From Simiduia sp. 21SJ11W-1 (lineage in GTDB: Bacteria > Pseudomonadota > Gammaproteobacteria > Pseudomonadales > Cellvibrionaceae): 64,000 nucleotides of DNA. Position 1 is the stretch's first letter. The number at the start of each line of letters is the position of its first letter. The DNA is taken from assembly GCF_024138675.1 (NCBI RefSeq), contig NZ_CP090959.1:1953501-2017500 (forward strand). Reading direction: 5' to 3'. Under the pieces are notes generated by a model. The model did not search any database. It was not told where the DNA came from and saw only the letters and a list, made by a program, of their open reading frames with translations. Shown piece by piece: positions 58,927 through 64,000 of the stretch. Both the position numbers and the translations under genes were made by a program.

Positions 58927-59114
58927 GGGTAGCGGCAATTCAGAAGGCGTATTTGACTGGAAATTACCCAGCGCTCGAATGCCAGGGCTGTGGCACTAAA
59001 AACCCTGCCATCTGGGCGCTCGGCAATGGTGTAATGAATGGCGTAATGACATGCGAGCGTTGCAGCCATTACGCCATAAGCTGGCGGATTAAGCCGCCTG
59101 GCGGAGCACCGTAG
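58899..59114 (+). CDS. Possible small zinc-ribbon-like protein (doubtful)
   Basis: A 71-codon ORF with two CxxC pairs, ECQGCG and TCERCS, and a basic tail. The ATG at 58899 lies inside the CueR operator and has no clear ribosome binding site, so if translation occurs it may start further inside. Its last 26 bases overlap the end of the convergent ABC permease gene. I recognise no family. Listed because of the paired CxxC motifs; chance coding is quite possible. Confidence 0.25.
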   Translation: MNLAPGARSRVAAIQKAYLTGNYPALECQGCGTKNPAIWALGNGVMNGVMTCERCSHYAISWRIKPPGGAP

Positions 59115-61632
59115 CCGGGGGCAGCCTGAGCAGGTGCCGGCAAGACCAGGCACCAAAGCCCCCGATTACCAGCGCACCAAAGGCAGGCGTTGCGATCCAC
59201 ACCCAGGGGTGCAGCTGCCATTTGAGGTCGAACACAAAGCGTTGTAACCCCCAAAGCAACCCTTCGGCACCGAGAGCTGCCACCAAGCCGGAAAGCGCGC
59301 CGAGGGCAGCAAATTCAATCCACAAGCGCGCCCGCAACAGGCCGCGCGCTGAACCCATGGCACGCAACAAGCCCAGCTCTTGGGTGCGGGCATCCATGCT
59401 GGCATGCACCGAGGCCATTAGCACCAACATTGAGGCCACAAACACCAGCCAGAAAACCAGCTGCACACTGCCACTTACCTGATCAATGACCAGCCGCACT
59501 TGGGCAAAAATCTTTTCCATTTCCACCACCAGTGCCGTGGGGTGCTGCTGTACCAATTCAGCAACAAAGCGGCCACCGTCGGGCGGTGCGTATAGGCTTG
59601 TCATGTACATGGGCGCAAAATTATCCAATGCGCCCGGATTAAACAGCACAAAAAAGTTGGGTTTCAGGGAATCCCACCGAAGCGTACGGAAACTTGTAAC
59701 CTTGGCGGTGGTTACCAGGCCACCAATACTGAAAGTCAGCTCGTCGCCCAGCTCAATGTCGCGCCACTTGGCAAACTCTGCCTCAAGGCTTACCTCGGGC
59801 GTGGCCGCGGCGCTTTCAGTTTCGCTCCACCACTGGCCTTGGGTGAGGTTATTGCCCTCTGGAACATTTTGCGTCCAACTTAAATTCAGCTCACGGGTCA
59901 TTGCCTCCGGGCCTTGGGGGCCCTCACGACTGCCTGCGTTGTCGTCTTCAGATTCCGCCTGCGCTTGTGCTTTCGCAATTGCACGGGCTTTGGCGTCTTC
60001 ACCATTTATGTGGGTAAGCCGCCCACGTACTAACGGGTACAAACCGCTGTGCGTGAGTTTCTTTGTGGCCAACAGCGTTTCAAACGCCGGCAATTCATGG
60101 GGTGCAAGATTCACCACAAAATGATTCGGCGCATTCTCCGGCAATTGTAAACGCCACTCTTCCAATAGCGAGCCGCGCACCAATAGCAAGGTGGCAAGTA
60201 ACATTAACGCAGTGCCAAATACCACCACCTGCAAATGGGTTTCTGTTTTTCTGCGTTGAAGTGATGCTATCGCCAAACGCCATTGACTGCCTGCATTTGC
60301 TGCATAACGTTTAAGTAGCTTCAAGCTTAAAGCGGCAACCCCTACCGCCAGTAACGCAACACCTGCCCAGGCAAGCATCACCACAAGAGAAAGCATTAAC
60401 TCGCCACTGTACAGCCATAACAACCCAAAAGATGACAGCACACCAATGAGTAGCTGAACGCGCCCGGTGGTGGTTGGCACGGGCGTTTCACGGCGCAACA
60501 CTTTTATGGGCGCAACCCGCGGCAGCGGCCAAAGCGGCGGCAAGGCAAAAAACAATAAACACAAAAAGCCTGCACCCACGCCCAGCAAAGCAGGCAATAC
60601 ACCCGGCGGCGGCAAGGTCACTGTGAGCAATTGTGCAAGGCTTTGGGCGATAGCGCCTTGCAGCGCAAGGCCTGCCACCAACCCGATGCTACCTGCGAGT
60701 GCACCCAACCAAACCAACTGGGCCAAGTACAAGCGTTGAATTTTCGCACTGACCACGCCCAAACTTTTTAACAGCGCCACCTGATCAATGTGGCGCGCGC
60801 AGAAACGCTGGGCCGCCATTGCCACTGCAATGCCTGCCAACAGCACGCCAAACACACTGGCCAGCATTAAAAAGTTTTTGGCTGTTTTTAAATTGCGGGC
60901 AATGCGCGACTGGGCTTTGGCGACATCTATCACGCGTTCGTGCACGCTCAGCGCAGGCGTTAGCGCGTTAATATAGTTATCAATTTCACCCGGCTCACCG
61001 CCCAATAATAAATTGTAACTTGCGCGGCTACCCTCTTGCAGTACACCCGTGGCCGGCAAATCTTGCTCGTGCATCATCACCCGTGCACCAAAGCTCATGA
61101 AGCCCTGGCCACGGTCGGGCTCGGTTACCAATACTTTTGAAACCTTAAAGCGCCCCTCGCCCACTTCAAGCTGATCACCCACCTGCAGTTGCAGCAAAGG
61201 AAATAGCCTGCCTTCTACCCACACCTCGCCGGGCGCCGGGCCTTGCTTAATCACCGTTAACGGGCCTTCGCCAAAGGGGGTCAGTCGCGTTTCAAGCTCG
61301 CCGATTAACGGATACCCATCACTTACCGCCTTAACAGAAGCCAGGTGCGATGCATCGCCGTGAAACACCATAGATTGGAAAACCGTCGTTCGGGCGGTGC
61401 GCAAACCGGCCTGCTGCGCTTGCGCAAGCCAATCTGGGTGGATTTCGCTGTTGGAGCGAATGATTCTGTCTGATGCAATAAATGCATGGGATTGCGCTTC
61501 CATGGCGCGCTCTAACCGGTCGGCAAACAGGGCGATGCTGCTCACCAGGGCAACTGCCATCAAAGTGGCGAGGCCTAATATGCGCACCTCGGCGCTGCGC
61601 AAATTACGGAACAATAATCGCAGGCTTAACAT
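59089..61632 (-). CDS. ybbP: ABC transporter permease, FtsX/YbbP-like
   Basis: An 847-residue inner-membrane permease of the FtsX/MacB superfamily with the YbbP layout: one N-terminal helix (about 18-35), a large periplasmic domain, four helices in the middle (about 255-440), a second periplasmic domain containing a charged segment with DNAGSREGPQGPEAMTREL, and three C-terminal helices. MacB-type proteins are mechanotransmitters that move or extract substrates from the membrane. It overlaps the ATPase gene by seven bases. Together with tesA next door this is the E. coli tesA-ybbA-ybbP arrangement. Substrate unknown. Confidence 0.88.
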   Translation of the reverse strand: MLSLRLLFRNLRSAEVRILGLATLMAVALVSSIALFADRLERAMEAQSHAFIASDRIIRSNSEIHPDWLAQAQQAGLRTARTTVFQSMVFHGDASHLASVKAVSDGYPLIGELETRLTPFGEGPLTVIKQGPAPGEVWVEGRLFPLLQLQVGDQLEVGEGRFKVSKVLVTEPDRGQGFMSFGARVMMHEQDLPATGVLQEGSRASYNLLLGGEPGEIDNYINALTPALSVHERVIDVAKAQSRIARNLKTAKNFLMLASVFGVLLAGIAVAMAAQRFCARHIDQVALLKSLGVVSAKIQRLYLAQLVWLGALAGSIGLVAGLALQGAIAQSLAQLLTVTLPPPGVLPALLGVGAGFLCLLFFALPPLWPLPRVAPIKVLRRETPVPTTTGRVQLLIGVLSSFGLLWLYSGELMLSLVVMLAWAGVALLAVGVAALSLKLLKRYAANAGSQWRLAIASLQRRKTETHLQVVVFGTALMLLATLLLVRGSLLEEWRLQLPENAPNHFVVNLAPHELPAFETLLATKKLTHSGLYPLVRGRLTHINGEDAKARAIAKAQAQAESEDDNAGSREGPQGPEAMTRELNLSWTQNVPEGNNLTQGQWWSETESAAATPEVSLEAEFAKWRDIELGDELTFSIGGLVTTAKVTSFRTLRWDSLKPNFFVLFNPGALDNFAPMYMTSLYAPPDGGRFVAELVQQHPTALVVEMEKIFAQVRLVIDQVSGSVQLVFWLVFVASMLVLMASVHASMDARTQELGLLRAMGSARGLLRARLWIEFAALGALSGLVAALGAEGLLWGLQRFVFDLKWQLHPWVWIATPAFGALVIGGFGAWSCRHLLRLPPATVLRQAA

Positions 61633-62333
61633 GAAAGGCCCGCCTCGCCCGCTGCCATGTTGGCCTGTGCGGGCTCATTCACCACCTCGCCTGCTTCGAG
61701 TACCAGGCTGTGCTGACAGCGGTCGGCTAACCGTTGCTCGTGGGTCACAAGCACCAACGTGGTTTGATGCTTTTCGTTGAGTGCAAACAATAAATCAATA
61801 ATTTTTGCACCGGTTACGGCATCGAGGTTGCCAGTGGGTTCATCGGCAAACAAAATTTTAGGCTGGCTTACAAATGCACGCGCCAGTGCCACACGTTGCT
61901 GCTCACCGCCGGAAAGCTGGGGCGGAAAGTGATCACTGCGCGCAGCTAGGCCCACCTCTGCCAGTGATTGCTCGGCGCGCATGCGCGCATCGGCAACACC
62001 CTGTAGCTCGAGCGGCAACATCACATTCTCCAAGGCACTCAGGCCCGGCAACAGCTGGAAAGACTGGAACACAAAGCTCAGGGTTTTAGCCCTGAGCGCC
62101 GCCCGGCCATCTTCGTCTAGCGCGTTCAGGTCTGCGCCATCTAGCAGAACCCGGCCCTCAGTGGGCACATCGAGGCCTGCCAGAATTCCCAGCAAGGTGG
62201 ATTTACCGGAACCGGACGCCCCCACAATGGCCAAGCTGTCGCCCGCGCCTACAGTGAGGTTCACGCCGCGCAATATCGGCAAATCGCCCGCCAGGGTTTG
62301 GACGGTTTTGTGAAGATTTTGCGCAACAATCAT
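61626..62333 (-). CDS. ybbA: ABC transporter ATP-binding protein, YbbA-like
   Basis: A 235-residue ATPase of the LolD/MacB type. Walker A is GASGSGKST (about residues 38-46), the signature is [15 protein letters not shown], Walker B is [12 protein letters not shown], and VTHEQR supplies the switch histidine. ATG 62333 has AAGGTCG upstream and fits the family start; the open frame extends 33 codons further without similarity. It overlaps the permease gene by seven bases. It is divergent from tesA across about 130 bp, as in E. coli. Confidence 0.92.
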   Translation of the reverse strand: MIVAQNLHKTVQTLAGDLPILRGVNLTVGAGDSLAIVGASGSGKSTLLGILAGLDVPTEGRVLLDGADLNALDEDGRAALRAKTLSFVFQSFQLLPGLSALENVMLPLELQGVADARMRAEQSLAEVGLAARSDHFPPQLSGGEQQRVALARAFVSQPKILFADEPTGNLDAVTGAKIIDLLFALNEKHQTTLVLVTHEQRLADRCQHSLVLEAGEVVNEPAQANMAAGEAGLSC

Positions 62334-62461
62334 AAATACGACCTTGGTTGAGAGTTTTCGTTGTTTCAAAGTAAACGACAAATTGGGGGGTTTCAGCCCG
62401 TGACGGTTGCAAAAACGGCGTAAATTTCGCACATTTAAGGCTCACACAGGCAGGTTATACG

Positions 62462-63127
62462 ATGCACTTTACCCTATCAGATTATCTTCCAAGCACCAGA
62501 GCCTTGCTCGCAACGCTGGCACTGCTGGTCGCAACCGCCGCACACGCCACAGATACACCGCACTCACAGGCTAAGAATAAGCTGCTCGTTTTAGGCGACA
62601 GCCTAAGCGCAGGTTATGGCCTGGCTGTTACGGAGCCCGGCTGGGTAGACTTACTGGATGAAGCCCTGCCAGCTACCCACATTGTAAACGCAAGCATTAG
62701 CGGCGATACCCTGGCCGGCGGCCTTGCCAGGCTGCCACAGTTGTTGGCAATGCATAAACCCCGCTGGCTGCTGATTGAACTTGGCGGCAACGATGGCCTC
62801 AGGGGCCATTCGCTGGCGGCCATTCGCGCGCAACTCACAGAGCTGATCACCCTCGGGCAAGCGGCCGATGCCCAAGTCCTGGTAATGGAGATGCGTATCC
62901 CGCCCAATTATGGCAAACGCTATACCGAGAAATTTACTGCGCTTTTTGGCGAGCAAGCACACGTTAAGGGCGCAACCTTAATTCCGTTTTTCCTGGAAGA
63001 TATTGCGCTGCAAGATGGGATGATGCAGGGCGATGGCATACACCCAACGGCTGCCGCCCAACCGCTGATGCGCGACCAGGTGTTGGAATATCTGGCACCA
63101 CTTATGCAGGTGGCGCAAGATAGTTAA
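62462..63127 (+). CDS. tesA: Periplasmic acyl-CoA thioesterase I / lysophospholipase TesA
   Basis: A SGNH hydrolase of 221 residues with a signal peptide (about 1-29, ATAAHA-T). The catalytic motifs are LVLGDSLSAGYGL (serine near residue 47), block III ELGGNDGLRG, and the Asp/His block GDGIHPTAAAQ. It cleaves acyl-CoA and lysophospholipids in the periplasm. Its 3' end overlaps the convergent recJ gene by 26 bases. Confidence 0.94.
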   Translation: MHFTLSDYLPSTRALLATLALLVATAAHATDTPHSQAKNKLLVLGDSLSAGYGLAVTEPGWVDLLDEALPATHIVNASISGDTLAGGLARLPQLLAMHKPRWLLIELGGNDGLRGHSLAAIRAQLTELITLGQAADAQVLVMEMRIPPNYGKRYTEKFTALFGEQAHVKGATLIPFFLEDIALQDGMMQGDGIHPTAAAQPLMRDQVLEYLAPLMQVAQDS

Positions 63128-64000
63128 TCAGTAGCTGCACATTGCGCTGGCCGCGAAACTCGTTGATATCGAGCTGGTAAACGGCAAACAGCTGCCGGGC
63201 AGCAGGCGCAGGCCAATGATCCAGATCAACATTAAATGCGATGGCATCCAGGCTTTGCTCAGGGCTTGCCACCGGCGACACCGTAAGCTTCAAGTGCTTA
63301 GCACCCACTATTCGCTGATTGTGAATAATAAACTCGCCTTGAAACGCAGGCTCGGGAAACTGCTGCCCCCAAGGGCCTGCCTCTGCCAGTTGTTGCGCGC
63401 GCTCTAGCGTAAAATCCTGTGGGTGCAATTCGCCATCTGTATAAATCACCGCTTGTAGGTCTGCATCAGTCAGCATGCTATCGCACACCTGCTCAAAGGC
63501 CTGCTGAAACGCACTGAAGTTTGCCTGGGTAATACTTAGGCCCGCCGCCATTGCATGGCCACCGAATTTAAGTACAAGCCCCGGGTGAGTGACGGCCACC
63601 CGATCGAGGGCGTCACGTAAATGCAGCCCCTTGATTGACCTGCCCGAACCCTTAAGGGTGCCGTCGCCGGCATCGGCAAATAACACGGTTGGCCTGTGGT
63701 AGCGCTCCTTGATTCTGGAGGCAAGAATGCCAATCACCCCTTGATGCCACTCTGGGTGATACAGGGCAATGGCTTTCGGCACCGCCGCTAATTGATCGAA
63801 TTCAGCCAGCGCCTGCTCGGCTTCTTTATGCATAGCCGATTCTATGGAGCGACGGTCACGGTTGAAGTCGTCGAGCTGCTGGGCAAGGCTCAAAGCCTGG
63901 CTGTAATCCTCTGCCAGCAGGCACTGAATGCCGAGCTGCATGTCATCAAGACGCCCGGCAGCATTTAATCTTGGCCCCACAGCAAACCCCATATCCGAGG
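63102..64000 (-). CDS. recJ: Single-stranded-DNA-specific exonuclease RecJ (partial, N-terminus beyond the window)
   Basis: The C-terminal ~299 residues of RecJ, a 5'-3' exonuclease acting in recombination and mismatch repair. The start is beyond 64000. Visible parts are GFAVGPRLNAAGRLDDM, the DHHA1 domain with IALYHPEWHQGVIGILASRI, KGSGRSIKGLHLRDAL and LKFGGHAMAAGLSI, and then the C-terminal OB-fold. The DHH motifs must lie outside. In Pseudomonas and E. coli recJ lies directly before prfB-lysS; here about 6 kb separates them. Confidence 0.93.
   Translation of the reverse strand, partial: SDMGFAVGPRLNAAGRLDDMQLGIQCLLAEDYSQALSLAQQLDDFNRDRRSIESAMHKEAEQALAEFDQLAAVPKAIALYHPEWHQGVIGILASRIKERYHRPTVLFADAGDGTLKGSGRSIKGLHLRDALDRVAVTHPGLVLKFGGHAMAAGLSITQANFSAFQQAFEQVCDSMLTDADLQAVIYTDGELHPQDFTLERAQQLAEAGPWGQQFPEPAFQGEFIIHNQRIVGAKHLKLTVSPVASPEQSLDAIAFNVDLDHWPAPAARQLFAVYQLDINEFRGQRNVQLLINYLAPPA

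Noticed and set aside
61633-62432. 33-codon upstream extension of ybbA
   Set aside because: The segment lacks ABC-ATPase similarity, and ATG 62333 has a suitable ribosome binding site.
57236-63127. Genomic island or mobile element between prfB and recJ
   Set aside because: No integrase, transposase, direct repeats or tRNA boundary are visible, and tesA-ybbA-ybbP is a widely conserved block.

Overview
This is a 64 kb chromosomal segment of a gammaproteobacterium. Gene content and order resemble Pseudomonas and the Cellvibrionales (marine Pseudomonas relatives): clpS-cspD-icd-rluE-nudJ-mnmA-hflD-purB-roxA, a gacS/cysM/rlmD/relA/mazG block, and an rpoE(algU)-mucA-mucB-rseC-mucD-lepA-lepB-rnc-era-recO chain with nadB divergent. 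The species cannot be named from sequence alone. I saw no rRNA, tRNA, insertion sequence, prophage or CRISPR array. Most genes are core housekeeping genes and are densely packed.

Layout. 1-9.9 kb: protein quality control and cold shock (clpS, cspD), isocitrate dehydrogenase, RNA modification (rluE, mnmA), purine synthesis (purB), the ribosomal oxygenase roxA, then a repeat-bearing spacer and two poorly characterised genes. 10-15 kb: glyoxylate shunt (glcB, aceA, LysR regulator). With icd at 1-2.3 kb, both sides of the isocitrate branch point lie in this window. 15-24 kb: rraA, a small Rieske protein, an alpha/beta hydrolase, pabB, then sulfate assimilation (4Fe-4S APS reductase, a CxxC thioredoxin-fold partner, cysB), followed by usp, a 5'-nucleotidase and a quinone reductase. 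24-31 kb: polyamine catabolism (puuA/puuB with a TetR regulator), a lipoprotein amidohydrolase and an orphan membrane protein. 31-39 kb: stringent response and regulation (mazG, relA, rlmD, cysM, gacS). 39-49 kb: the sigma-E envelope stress locus with its translation, secretion and RNA-processing followers. 49-57 kb: nadB, sdhE/ygfX, ygfZ, an HDOD protein, ung, lysS and prfB (programmed +1 frameshift). 57-64 kb: a CueR-like metal sensor with a Cu/Zn efflux permease, an ABC transporter pair, tesA and the C-terminal part of recJ. These genes separate recJ from prfB-lysS.

No dramatic new system is evident. The signals most worth following are: (1) the merR/efflux transcript leader, where one strand can pair with either of two partners next to the ribosome binding site, downstream of a textbook 19-bp-spacer CueR promoter; (2) a near-consensus chromosomal parS-like site between pabB and cysH; (3) two short tandem repeat arrays (a 7-bp unit near 8.25 kb and a 16-bp unit near 50.9 kb); (4) an orphan membrane protein with a motif repeated three times that places glutamates in its membrane segments; (5) a small CxxC protein paired with APS reductase; (6) an alpha/beta hydrolase whose nucleophile-elbow serine is aspartate.
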